From: Arcticibacter sp045629565
GTDB taxonomy: Bacteria; Bacteroidota; Bacteroidia; Sphingobacteriales; Sphingobacteriaceae
Direction: 5' to 3'
Length of the DNA stretch: 64,000 nt
Assembly (NCBI RefSeq): GCF_045629565.1
Contig: NZ_JAZQRL010000063.1
Location: forward strand, 21,875-85,874
The notes below the pieces were generated by a model. The model made no database searches. It was given only the letters and a program-made list of their open reading frames with translations, and was not told the origin of the DNA. Below, piece after piece: positions 35,884-44,505 of this stretch (positions within the stretch are counted from its first letter, which is position 1; every line of letters starts with the position of its first letter). The position numbers were made by a program, and so were the translations under genes.

Positions 35884-36190
35884 TCATCTAACTAGCTGTA
35901 CGATTTTATCATACCTTCATCCGGACATGTTTACACCATAGTCTATTCAACTACCGAACAACGTCGTACCAACGTCGTACCAGCTTCGAGAAACGCCGAA
36001 GCAGATACGACCCTGATAGGAAGCAAGTACGTAGCTGGACGGGTGTTGGGGCGATGCTAATATGTGCAAGATCCGAAGAAGGTCCCAGGAAGATTCAGAG
36101 GAGACAAGAGTGATCCCGAGACAAGCAACTACCGAGACAAAAACGTAACGCAGCTGCCATTTCGACTATATCAGGAGCAAGGGGAAAACA
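35884..36190 (+). other. Repeat-rich non-coding stretch after the glycan cluster
   Basis: No convincing coding frame. It contains an 11-bp unit CAACGTCGTAC twice in tandem (35959-35980), a GCTTCG/CGAAGC hairpin at 35983-36002, and three copies of GAGACAA at 36101, 36118 and 36134 (spacings 17 and 16). The plus strand is purine-rich from 36060 to 36185. It may be a dispersed intergenic (REP-like) element or an RNA; I do not recognise it as a known family. Confidence 0.5.
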
Positions 36191-36222
36191 AAAAAGGGAT
36201 ACCCGGCATGACCGGATATCCC
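36191..36222 (-). terminator. Rho-independent terminator of the yfhO transcript
   Basis: Inverted repeat 36196-36206 with 36212-36222, 10 of 11 pairs, loop CATGA. On the minus strand it is followed by a run of five T residues (36195-36191). It lies 22 bp after the stop of the minus-strand gene. Confidence 0.8.
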
Positions 36223-36244
36223 TCCATAATATCATCAGTTGAAC

Positions 36245-38728
36245 TTACTTGCTTACTTTCTTACGTTCGCGATAGCCTGCGAATCCAATGCCTCCTATAA
36301 GAAGGATCGAAGCGATCAGAGAAATATTTTCCCCCGCATAATACGATACCGGCTCAAACTTGAACTCAAGGGTGTGATTTCCCCCAGGCAGCTGAGCGGC
36401 ACGAAGGATGTAATTCGCTCTGAAATAGGGAATCTTCTCACCATCGACATAAGCGTTCCAGCCCTTATCATAATAGATCTCGGCAAATACAGCGATCATA
36501 TCCTTGCCAGCTGTATATTCATACGTTAAATGATCGGGGTGGTATTTTGTTAGGGTGATTCTTGCATTTGGATCAGGAGCACCGGCTTTTTTAACATCAA
36601 TAAGCGGTTTGAAACTTTCGTGTACAATAGCTTCTTTCTTAGGGTCAAAGCTGTTGATGCCCTGCATTTCCTCATCAGCATTCTTTACATAAAGCACATT
36701 GGATATAAACCAGGCGTTTCCGCAGGCAGTACTTCTGTTCTGGATACGTTGCGACTGATTTTTGTCATCATTGGTGATTACGTATTTGGTATTCAGCATA
36801 TCAAGGACGTCTTCATTGATGGCATTATTGAATTGCTTATCCAGTACTTCCTGGAAACGTTTTAGCTTCGCAGCGTGATAGCCTCCTACTGTTTTATGGA
36901 AATATGAAGTAGTTGCATTGCTGAACGTATTAATGGTCAGATCCAGTACCCTATAGTCGAGGCTCGGATCACGCAGGATCAGTTCGTCAACCTGGCGAGG
37001 CTGGAAGCTTTGCTCAAGTGTGCTTTTTTCAACAAATTTTTCGTTGTTGAGGTAGCGGCGATCCACTCCCCACAAATCGATCAATATCACAATAGCAAAT
37101 ATGGCGAACACATATTCCTGTTTGATCGACTTTTTGATGAGCGCCCAGATCAGACCGGCACCTATTAGTACGAATATGAGTGAACGGAAAGCATCTGCCC
37201 GCGCCATGCTCGTACGGTCTTCAATAAGTGCGTTGGCCAGGGAGTTGGCGAATCCCTGGTCGCCTACCGCTTGTGTCAGTCCTTCGATCACCTGCTGATG
37301 ATTACTTGCCTTAAAGCTCAGGAATAGTCCGGGAAGGATCAGAACAACCAGAAGAATACCCCCGGTGATGTAGACCGAGTAGGCAGCTTTCTTAAGCAGC
37401 ACTTTGGTATCATGCTTGCCTGAAACAATTTCTTGAATCGCCATGACTGCGAGTACGGGAACCAGGAGACCGGCGATCACTAAAATGGATTCAACCGCCC
37501 TGAACTTATTATAAAGGGGGAAATAGTCGAAGAAAAGGTCGGATATAAATGGCAGGTTCTTACCAAATGAAAGGAATAAGCTGAGAACCGTTGCTGCAAC
37601 TATCCACCACTTAATGCGATCACGGATGATAAAAAGACCCAATACAAAGAGCAGACAAACGATAGCACCGAAGTAGAACGGGCCGGAGGTAAAAGGCTTA
37701 TCTCCCCAGTAGGTGCTGATCAGGCCGTACTGCTGCAACTGCTGCACTGCGGCTTCAACTTGTTCCTGAGGGATTCCCTTTGCTGCAAGCGTTTTACCTA
37801 CTTCCGAGTCTTTATCCAGACGATGGCCTGACTCTCCGCCGTAGGCATTGGGGATCAAAAAAGTAATGTTTTCGCCAACACCCTGACTCCAGGTATAAGC
37901 ATATTCACGGTCAAGACCAGACGATGGTTTCCCGGCTGAGGCATCCTGACTGAGGTTCGATTTTCCTCGTATGGTTTCCTGTCCGTATTCATAGGTCACC
38001 CATAGCATACTCGCATTCACTGCTACAGCTAAGATAACCGCAGCAGCCAGATATCCGATGGATTTACCAAATGCTGGCAGTGTTTTGTTTTTGTAGGCAT
38101 GGTATAATTCAATGCCGGCAAGGATCAGAAGAGCCAGGAACAGATAATAAGTCATCTGGATGTGGTTGGCCCTGATCTCCATGGCCAGGAAAAAAGCGGT
38201 AATGACTGCTCCCCAAAGGTATCGGCCTCTCAGGGTCATCAATACACCCGCAACAATCGGAGCAAAGAAGGCGATAGCGAAGGCTTTATTAGTGTGTCCG
38301 GCTTCAATAATGATGAAGTTATAAGACGAGAATGCTATGGCAATGGCCCCGGCGGCAGCCAGTAAAGGTTTGACCCTTAACGCTATGAACATCAGGTAGC
38401 CGCCCAAAAGATAGAGTAATACGTTATAAACCGGGTTAGGGAATACGGCGCTGAAGAAGGAAACGACGTAAGAGGTTAAGTTCTTCGGGAATTGTGCCCA
38501 GATCTGATAAGCCGGCATCCCTCCGAACATGGAATTGGTCCACAGGGGAGCCTTTCCATCTTCCGCCTTATATTTCATGATCTCGCTCTGCATAGCCTTT
38601 GCCTGCATCACGTCACTTTGGTACAGGACCTTACCCTGAAGTGCAGGGCTGAAATAGATAAAGCACAATACTATAAAGAGCGCAATGATGGCCAGATGTA
38701 TGCCATTTCGTTTAAACCAGTTACTCAT
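36245..38728 (-). CDS. YfhO family membrane protein (GT-C-like)
   Basis: 827 aa. About 12 membrane helices in residues 8-560, starting IHLAIIALFIVLCFIYFSPAL, followed by a soluble domain and a last helix near the C-terminus (ENISLIASILLIGGIGFAGY) with a basic tail. The early loop QSDVMQAKAMQSEIMKYK and MFGGMPAYQIW are typical of YfhO proteins in Bacteroidota. YfhO of Gram-positive bacteria is needed for glycosylation of lipoteichoic acid; the role here is open. It has its own promoter and terminator. Confidence 0.85.
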   Translation of the reverse strand: MSNWFKRNGIHLAIIALFIVLCFIYFSPALQGKVLYQSDVMQAKAMQSEIMKYKAEDGKAPLWTNSMFGGMPAYQIWAQFPKNLTSYVVSFFSAVFPNPVYNVLLYLLGGYLMFIALRVKPLLAAAGAIAIAFSSYNFIIIEAGHTNKAFAIAFFAPIVAGVLMTLRGRYLWGAVITAFFLAMEIRANHIQMTYYLFLALLILAGIELYHAYKNKTLPAFGKSIGYLAAAVILAVAVNASMLWVTYEYGQETIRGKSNLSQDASAGKPSSGLDREYAYTWSQGVGENITFLIPNAYGGESGHRLDKDSEVGKTLAAKGIPQEQVEAAVQQLQQYGLISTYWGDKPFTSGPFYFGAIVCLLFVLGLFIIRDRIKWWIVAATVLSLFLSFGKNLPFISDLFFDYFPLYNKFRAVESILVIAGLLVPVLAVMAIQEIVSGKHDTKVLLKKAAYSVYITGGILLVVLILPGLFLSFKASNHQQVIEGLTQAVGDQGFANSLANALIEDRTSMARADAFRSLIFVLIGAGLIWALIKKSIKQEYVFAIFAIVILIDLWGVDRRYLNNEKFVEKSTLEQSFQPRQVDELILRDPSLDYRVLDLTINTFSNATTSYFHKTVGGYHAAKLKRFQEVLDKQFNNAINEDVLDMLNTKYVITNDDKNQSQRIQNRSTACGNAWFISNVLYVKNADEEMQGINSFDPKKEAIVHESFKPLIDVKKAGAPDPNARITLTKYHPDHLTYEYTAGKDMIAVFAEIYYDKGWNAYVDGEKIPYFRANYILRAAQLPGGNHTLEFKFEPVSYYAGENISLIASILLIGGIGFAGYRERKKVSK

Positions 38729-38748
38729 TCTATCTTTTAATTGGAGAT

Positions 38749-38778
38749 CAAAAATAGAACTTTTTAGGGTATGGCAAA
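38749..38778 (-). promoter_or_regulatory. Promoter of yfhO
   Basis: On the minus strand: TTTG (38778-38775), 18 bp spacer, TATTTTTG (38756-38749), then 20 nt to the start codon. Both consensus elements are present. Confidence 0.62.
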
Positions 38779-38798
38779 TAGCTTATATGGAATAGTGC

Positions 38799-39083
38799 CT
38801 ATTTTACCTCTTCGAAATCTATGAAATCGCCGGCTTTATCTGCAGCACGTGCTTCTTTATCCTTAGGGGGAATAAAATCAATGCTAATCTTGCCATTATT
38901 TCGAGGTTCTGAGCGATATTGCTGTTGTCCGCCAAACGTTTGCTGATTGTAGGAAGTTCTGAACTTTTCCTGCGCTTTGCTGACCATTTTTTTGAAAAGG
39001 AACGGTAGTAGCAGCTTTGCTATCATTCGCAAAAGCCACATCACGCAGATCGTTATCAGTAAAAATTTAAGTAATGCTGTCAT
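38799..39083 (-). CDS. DUF4834 family small membrane protein
   Basis: 94 aa. One or two N-terminal hydrophobic segments (about 2-32, LLKFLLITICVMWLLRMIAKLLLPFLF), then a hydrophilic, Gln- and Arg-rich tail and an acidic end DKAGDFIDFEEVK. The pattern is that of DUF4834, a Bacteroidota-only family of unknown function. Lies between yfhO and ywbE on the same strand. Confidence 0.75.
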   Translation of the reverse strand: MTALLKFLLITICVMWLLRMIAKLLLPFLFKKMVSKAQEKFRTSYNQQTFGGQQQYRSEPRNNGKISIDFIPPKDKEARAADKAGDFIDFEEVK

Positions 39084-39160
39084 AGTCTAATACAAATATG
39101 ACGATAAAATAGGTGAATTATTACAAGTGTAAGCTAAGATTTACATTTTGAAGACCTCCG

Positions 39161-39367
39161 TCAAATTTCGTCCTGGTCGGGAATATGGGCTACGCGACCC
39201 ACCTGCCCGTCCTCTAAACGCACTTTTATACCTCTCGAATGGTATGCTGCACTGGTCAAAAGGTTCTTCACAATTCCTCTCGTTAATTTGCCGGTCCGCT
39301 GGTCCTGCTTGAGGATAATGTCTACTTCGAGCCCTGGATATATGTCTTTTCTGTTCTGTCCGTTCAT
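39161..39367 (-). CDS. YwbE family protein
   Basis: 68 aa. Small basic beta-rich protein: RKDIYPGLEVDIILKQDQRT, GKLTRGIVKNLLTSAAYHSR and GIKVRLEDGQVGRV. This is the conserved YwbE family, function unknown, sometimes suggested to bind nucleic acid. It starts 3 bp after the uvrB stop, so it is in the uvrB operon. Confidence 0.85.
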   Translation of the reverse strand: MNGQNRKDIYPGLEVDIILKQDQRTGKLTRGIVKNLLTSAAYHSRGIKVRLEDGQVGRVAHIPDQDEI

Positions 39368-39370
39368 GTT

Positions 39371-41410
39371 TTATTTCTTTTGTCCAAATCGTTCTTCCAT
39401 CATTTTCTCCAAGGCGAACATCTCGTCGCGCATCTTGGCGGCCATCAGGAAGTCCATGTCTTTAGCTGCTACCATCATGTCTTTCTTGCTCTTCTCTATC
39501 GCCTTCTTCAGTTCGGCCTTAGACATATACTGTACGATCGGGTCTGCTGCAATGCTCACAGCCTCATCCATACCGGTATATACTTTTTGAACCCCTCCCT
39601 TGAAATCAACAACCGAGGTCTGCTCAATAATGGCTTCCTTGGATTTCCCTACGGTAGTAGGCGTGATGCCGTGCAGTTCATTGTACTGCATCTGTTTGTC
39701 GCGGCGGCGGTTGGTTTCCTCTATGGTGATGCGCATACTATCAGTGATATTATCCGCGTACATGATCACCCGGCCATGGTCGTTTCGTGCGGCACGTCCA
39801 ATGGTTTGGATCAAGGACCGGTGTGATCGCAGGAAGCCTTCTTTGTCTGCATCCAATATGGCTACAAGGGATACTTCGGGCAAGTCAAGCCCTTCTCTCA
39901 GTAAGTTGATACCAATCAGGACATCAAATTCACCTAAACGTAGCCCGCGGAGGATTTCTACCCTTTCGAGGGTTTTTACCTCTGAGTGGATATAACGGAC
40001 CTTGATTCCGAGCCGGTCCATGTATTTAGCCAGCTCTTCTGACATACGTTTGGTGAGCGTGGTGACCAATACGCGGTCTCCCATCTTAACTGTTTTGTCG
40101 ACTTCATCAAGAAGATCGTCCACCTGGTTAATTACCGGGCGGATATCTATAGGTGGGTCCAGCAGTCCGGTCGGACGTATCACCTGCTCTACAACGACAC
40201 CGCCTGATTTCTCCAGCTCAAAGTCGCCCGGTGTGGCACTGACATATATGGTTTGTGGTGCAAGTCTTTCGAATTCTTCAAAGTTAAGAGGTCTGTTGTC
40301 CAGCGCAGCCGGCAATCTGAAACCATAATCTACAAGAGCCATCTTGCGGGATCTGTCACCTCCATACATAGCCCGGATCTGTGGTACGGTGACGTGGCTC
40401 TCGTCGATGACCATGAGGTAGTCGTCAGGGAAGTAGTCAAGCAGGCAGAATGGTCGCATACCGGGTAACCTCCCGTCAAAGAAGCGTGAATAATTCTCAA
40501 TACCGCTGCAATAGCCCAGCTCGCGCATCATTTCGAGGTCATAGTTGACCCTTTCTTCCAGTCGCTTAGCCTCAAGAAACCGCTGGTCGTCCACCAGTTG
40601 CTTTTTGCGTATTTCCAATTCTTCCTGGATAGCCCAGATAGATTCGGTGAAACGTTCACGTGGAGTGACGAATAAGTTGGCCGGATAGACAACCATATGG
40701 GTCATCTTTTCGATTGTTTTTCCGGTAGCCGGATCGATTGCTGTAAGCTCCTCGATATCATCGCCAAAAAAAGATATGCGGTAGGCATAATCCAGATAGG
40801 CGGGATAAATATCTACTGTATCGCCTTTTACGCGGAAGGTTCCTCGCTTGAAATCAGCCGTGGTACGTGCATAAAGAATTTCCACCAGCCTGTGCAGGAA
40901 CGCATTCCGGCTGATCCGGGTTCCTACGGCAAAGCTGAAAACCGAGTTGTTAAAGTCCTCGGGGTTTCCCATGCCGTAAATGCAGGATATGGAAGAGACC
41001 ACAATGACATCCCTCCGCCCAGACATCAGGGAGGAGGTGGTTCGTAAACGTAGTTTCTCTATCTCCTCGTTGATCTGGAGGTCTTTTTCAATATAGGTAT
41101 TCGTAGTGGCTATGTATGCCTCGGGCTGGTAGTAGTCGTAATACGACACGAAGTAATTAACGGAGTTCTCCGGGAAGAACTGCTTAAACTCTCCGTAAAG
41201 CTGCGCAGCCAGGGTTTTGTTATGGCTAAGGATCAGGGTGGGCTTTTGCGTCTGCTCAATGACATTGGCAATCGAGAACGTTTTACCCGAGCCGGTCACC
41301 CCTAATAAGGTTTGATAGTTTTCTCCCCCTCGCACACCTTCTACCAACTGTCTTATGGCTTCGGGCTGATCACCCATCGGCTGATAGTCCGATATTAATT
41401 TAAAATCCAT
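39371..41410 (-). CDS. uvrB: UvrABC system protein B
   Basis: 679 aa. Central helicase-like subunit of nucleotide excision repair: receives damaged DNA from UvrA and recruits UvrC. Walker A GVTGSGKT at residues 37-44; the beta-hairpin region YYDYYQPEAYIATTNTYIEK; the helicase motifs LMVIDESHV and the C-terminal IGRAARN; and a UVR domain about 635-670. Full length. First gene of a minus-strand operon with ywbE. Confidence 0.96.
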   Translation of the reverse strand: MDFKLISDYQPMGDQPEAIRQLVEGVRGGENYQTLLGVTGSGKTFSIANVIEQTQKPTLILSHNKTLAAQLYGEFKQFFPENSVNYFVSYYDYYQPEAYIATTNTYIEKDLQINEEIEKLRLRTTSSLMSGRRDVIVVSSISCIYGMGNPEDFNNSVFSFAVGTRISRNAFLHRLVEILYARTTADFKRGTFRVKGDTVDIYPAYLDYAYRISFFGDDIEELTAIDPATGKTIEKMTHMVVYPANLFVTPRERFTESIWAIQEELEIRKKQLVDDQRFLEAKRLEERVNYDLEMMRELGYCSGIENYSRFFDGRLPGMRPFCLLDYFPDDYLMVIDESHVTVPQIRAMYGGDRSRKMALVDYGFRLPAALDNRPLNFEEFERLAPQTIYVSATPGDFELEKSGGVVVEQVIRPTGLLDPPIDIRPVINQVDDLLDEVDKTVKMGDRVLVTTLTKRMSEELAKYMDRLGIKVRYIHSEVKTLERVEILRGLRLGEFDVLIGINLLREGLDLPEVSLVAILDADKEGFLRSHRSLIQTIGRAARNDHGRVIMYADNITDSMRITIEETNRRRDKQMQYNELHGITPTTVGKSKEAIIEQTSVVDFKGGVQKVYTGMDEAVSIAADPIVQYMSKAELKKAIEKSKKDMMVAAKDMDFLMAAKMRDEMFALEKMMEERFGQKK

Positions 41411-41415
41411 CTATT

Positions 41416-41423
41416 CAAAAATA
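41416..41423 (-). promoter_or_regulatory. -7 box directly before uvrB
   Basis: TATTTTTG on the minus strand, 5 nt before the start codon at 41410. It would give a leader of almost zero length. No TTG at the usual -33 spacing. Confidence 0.4.
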
Positions 41424-41531
41424 CATATTATCGGGATCAATGTCTAACAGGAGCAAGCTCTCCGGACATATATTTACTTCAAATCAACCGAATATTAGCG
41501 TTCATCTCTTAAAATCTGTAATTTTACGTTA

Positions 41532-42173
41532 ATGTTTGTTTTAACTAAAAATTCAACAATAGGCAATAATTTTCTTGCTGAGCTGCGGGATGCGCAGATC
41601 CAGCAGGATAGCATGCGTTTTCGTAGAAATATGGAACGTCTGGGTGAAATTTTTGCCTATGAGATCAGCAAGACGCTGGATTTCGTAGAAACGGAGTTTG
41701 AGACCCCACTAGGCACCGCTTCGGTGCAGGTGGTTGAGAACTACCCGGTACTGGCGACCATCCTGCGCGCAGGTTTGCCGCTCCACCAGGGCTTGCTGAA
41801 CTTTTTCGATCGCGCTGATTCTTCTTTTATCGCCGCTTACAGAAAGACGGGCAAGGATGGCAAATTCGTGATTCAGAAGGAGTATGTTAGCGGACCGAAC
41901 CTGGATGGTAAAATAGTGATCGTTGCCGATCCTTTACTGGCCACCGGAAGGAGTATGGTATTAACTTGTAAAGAATTACTTGACCGGTATAAGATTAAGC
42001 AACTTCATGTCGTTTCTTTAATAGCCAGTACAGAAGGTGTAGCCCATGTTAAAGCCAACCTTCCGCGTGCACGTCTTTGGTTAGGTGATATAGATGAGGA
42101 AATGACAACCAAAGCTTATATCGTTCCAGGACTAGGAGACGCCGGTGATCTGGCCTACGGAATTAAGGATTAA
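41532..42173 (+). CDS. upp: Uracil phosphoribosyltransferase
   Basis: 213 aa. Pyrimidine salvage: uracil plus PRPP to UMP. The PRPP loop is GKIVIVADPLLATGRSM, and the uracil-binding end AYIVPGLGDAGDLAYG is complete. ATILRAGLPLHQGLLNFF is also typical. No clear promoter box; TAATTTTA just before the ATG is one base off consensus. Followed by the YjjG gene after 8 bp, a fitting pairing in pyrimidine metabolism. Confidence 0.93.
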   Translation: MFVLTKNSTIGNNFLAELRDAQIQQDSMRFRRNMERLGEIFAYEISKTLDFVETEFETPLGTASVQVVENYPVLATILRAGLPLHQGLLNFFDRADSSFIAAYRKTGKDGKFVIQKEYVSGPNLDGKIVIVADPLLATGRSMVLTCKELLDRYKIKQLHVVSLIASTEGVAHVKANLPRARLWLGDIDEEMTTKAYIVPGLGDAGDLAYGIKD

Positions 42174-42181
42174 TATACTTC

Positions 42182-42874
42182 ATGAAATATAACCATATAT
42201 TTTTCGACCTGGATCATACCATCTGGGACTTTGACAAGAATGCACAGGAAACGCTTCAGGAATTATATCTGTCTTATTCGCTGAAGGAACTGGGCATAAG
42301 CTGCGTTAATACCTTTATCCAAAAATATACCTACCACAATCATTCACTCTGGTCTTCGTACCATCTGGGACATATCACGAAAGAACAACTTCGGGAAGCA
42401 CGGTTTAAGAACACTTTTGAGGATATGGGTGTCTGCGGAGATCTTATTCCTGAAGGGTTCGAAGATCTGTATGTCCGGACCTGTCCTACCAAAACAAATC
42501 TCTTTCCTAAGGCCCATGAGACGCTTTCTTACCTCTCCGGAAAGTATAAGCTCCATTTGATTACAAACGGGTTCCGAGAGCAGGCGAATACGAAGATCGA
42601 GCTATCAGATCTCGGCAAGTACTTTGACACGATCGTCATCTCAGAAAATGTGGGTGTAAACAAGCCCCACAGCAGGATATTTGAGTATGCATTAGCGGGT
42701 GCAGGAGCGGTTAAGGAGAAGAGTGTGATGATAGGCGATAGTATAGAAGCAGACATCAGGGGAGCTATGGGTTACGGGATGGATGCTATATTCTTCAATC
42801 CAGGAAAACTCGCTGTGCCGGATGATGTGAAATGGCAAATTAATCATTTGGAAGACCTAATCGGGATGTTATGA
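42182..42874 (+). CDS. YjjG-family noncanonical pyrimidine nucleotidase (HAD)
   Basis: 230 aa. HAD hydrolase. Motif I FFDLDHTIWDFDKNA at residues 7-21 with both catalytic Asp; motif II LITNGF; motif III Lys in GVNKPHSRIF; motif IV MIGDSIEADIRGAMGYGM. The DFDKNA signature and helical cap point to YjjG, which removes phosphate from modified pyrimidine nucleotides. It lies 8 bp behind upp and overlaps the next gene by 4 bp. Confidence 0.88.
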   Translation: MKYNHIFFDLDHTIWDFDKNAQETLQELYLSYSLKELGISCVNTFIQKYTYHNHSLWSSYHLGHITKEQLREARFKNTFEDMGVCGDLIPEGFEDLYVRTCPTKTNLFPKAHETLSYLSGKYKLHLITNGFREQANTKIELSDLGKYFDTIVISENVGVNKPHSRIFEYALAGAGAVKEKSVMIGDSIEADIRGAMGYGMDAIFFNPGKLAVPDDVKWQINHLEDLIGML

Positions 42875-43386
42875 GTCTTCAAGCCAGTGCATCGTCTATC
42901 AAAGATGCCCTAGCAAGTTATCTTGCCTGGCTTAAGGAGATAGACGAGGAAGATTTTGTTAAGCCCCCGCCTCTCGGAGGCTGGTCCTATTCTGAGGTGT
43001 TTTGCCATGTGATACAGGTAAACGTGAGGTCGATGCTTGCGGTGGAGCGATGTATTTATGCGAGGTCTGGTCACCGGTCTTCTGGGCCTAACCTGATGGC
43101 ACGGCTCATTCTTTATATGGGTAAGTTTCCTCCTGTGAAGATCAAAGCACATCCTAAAGTATCGTCTATCGTGAAAATCGTTAGCAAAGAGGAGGCTAAA
43201 AATGACATGCTTGTTTTTTGTAACAAGATACAGGATTTGCTGCCAAAGTTGACGAAAGTGCCATTGCATCAACGTACACGCCATGCGCGTCTTGGCATGT
43301 TGAATTGCGAAGAATGGCTGAAATTTATCGACATTCACACGCGACATCATTTAAAGCAGTTAGAAAGGATAAGAAAAAGTTCCTAA
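42871..43386 (+). CDS. DinB-like (DUF1569/DinB_2) four-helix protein
   Basis: 171 aa. Helical. GGWSYSEVFCHVIQVNVRSML near residue 38 has the first metal-binding His of the DinB-like fold; the last helix HTRHHLKQLERI has the His pair. These proteins are often thiol-dependent metal transferases or of unknown role. It starts four bases inside the nucleotidase gene (ATGA). Confidence 0.75.
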   Translation: MSLQASASSIKDALASYLAWLKEIDEEDFVKPPPLGGWSYSEVFCHVIQVNVRSMLAVERCIYARSGHRSSGPNLMARLILYMGKFPPVKIKAHPKVSSIVKIVSKEEAKNDMLVFCNKIQDLLPKLTKVPLHQRTRHARLGMLNCEEWLKFIDIHTRHHLKQLERIRKSS

Positions 43387-43414
43387 TATTGCCCTTTATT
43401 CAGGGACAACCCGC

Positions 43415-44392
43415 ATGATCAATCAGTTCAGAACTATAAATCCCGTTAATATCCTCCTTCTGCTTATCGTAGCTGTGCTCATAAGGGTGGGGATATTATT
43501 CAATTTGCCCGAGTCATTGAATGTGTCGTTGGTTGAACCCTATACAGCCGTATTGCTGAAATTGCCGCCCGACTTTTTCAGCCCCTTCAGCAGCGTGTTT
43601 TATGCAGTGATCATATCTGTTATCCAGGCGTTGATCCTTAACCGCATCGTTAACAGTTACAACCTGTTGCCGAAGCCTACGTTTCTCCCTGCTCTGATGT
43701 ATGTTACTTTAACAGCGCTTATTAATCCTTTTATAGTGCTCAGTCCGGTACTTATAGCCAACTTTTTCCTCTTATGGCTTATTGAGAAGTTCCTAAGCAT
43801 TTACCGGAAAGATAATGTTATAGCGGTTGTTTTCGATATGGGGATGATTGTCGGTGCGGGGACACTGGTCTACTTTCCGTTTATAGTCATGTTGCTTCTG
43901 CTTTGGATCGTCCTGCTGATCTTCAGGCCTTTTAACTGGCGGGAGTGGGTATCGGGCATCATTGGGTTTCTGACGGTATGTCTGTTTCTTGCCGTGCTGA
44001 ATTATCTCAATGATTCCTGGGGAGTTCTTTCGGCAACGGCATTTCCTTTCGCAACCGCCTTTCCAAATGATTTTCCGATTAATTTGTATGATTACACCGT
44101 GCTTGTGCCGGTAATCGGACTTTCCTTCTTGTCTTTTCTCACCATCAGCCAGAAGCTGAACCGAAGTAACGTACACGTGAGGAAGTCTTATCTGACCTTG
44201 CTGTTTATGTTTCTGTTTGCCGCCATGTCGTTTTACATTAAATCAGAATACAATGTCAATCATTTCATTCTGACTCTTCCGCCTTTAGCGATTTTCCTGG
44301 GGCATTATTTCATCTCCGCACAGAAGCGTTGGTTTTACGAATCGCTGTATCTGGTACTGGTCGGCTGTATAATCTATTTTCAGATCTTTTAG
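43415..44392 (+). CDS. DUF6427 family membrane protein
   Basis: 325 aa with about ten hydrophobic helices and almost no soluble parts. It reads INQFRTINPVNILLLLIVAVL at the start and FRPFNWREWVSGIIGFL in the middle, which is the pattern of DUF6427 in Bacteroidota. Function unknown. Stands 28 bp after the DinB-like gene, 113 bp before coaX. Confidence 0.72.
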   Translation: MINQFRTINPVNILLLLIVAVLIRVGILFNLPESLNVSLVEPYTAVLLKLPPDFFSPFSSVFYAVIISVIQALILNRIVNSYNLLPKPTFLPALMYVTLTALINPFIVLSPVLIANFFLLWLIEKFLSIYRKDNVIAVVFDMGMIVGAGTLVYFPFIVMLLLLWIVLLIFRPFNWREWVSGIIGFLTVCLFLAVLNYLNDSWGVLSATAFPFATAFPNDFPINLYDYTVLVPVIGLSFLSFLTISQKLNRSNVHVRKSYLTLLFMFLFAAMSFYIKSEYNVNHFILTLPPLAIFLGHYFISAQKRWFYESLYLVLVGCIIYFQIF

Positions 44393-44408
44393 ATCGTGCG
44401 GTTGTTCA

Positions 44409-44426
44409 TTAACCTTTTTTAACACT
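44409..44426 (+). repeat. TTAAC direct repeat upstream of coaX
   Basis: TTAACCTTTTTTAACACT. Two near-identical hexamers (TTAACC and TTAACA) lie 10 bp apart. The same 18-mer with one change lies upstream of the Do protease gene (61829-61846). Probable binding site for a regulator. Confidence 0.5.
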
Positions 44427-44455
44427 TCATCGGCTGATAGCAATCAAAATTTAAA

Positions 44456-44463
44456 TAGTTTTG
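44456..44463 (+). promoter_or_regulatory. -7 box of coaX
   Basis: TAGTTTTG, a full TAnnTTTG, 42 bp before the coaX start and 30 bp after the TTAAC direct repeat. No clear TTG at -33. Confidence 0.45.
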
Positions 44464-44505
44464 TGATATGAGATTCAGGCTTGTAGCGCGACTTTGTAAA
44501 ACGCA

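Noticed and set aside
35959..36140. CRISPR array
   Set aside because: Repeats are 7-11 bp, only two or three copies, with no 20-50 bp repeat/spacer pattern and no cas gene.
29486..36244. Genomic island carried by a mobile element
   Set aside because: No integrase, transposase, tRNA or target-site duplication is visible; only a GC difference by eye.
39380..39995. Two long plus-strand frames (148 and 131 aa) inside uvrB
   Set aside because: Overlapping each other and lying antisense to a complete uvrB; no domain and His/Ser-rich shadow composition.
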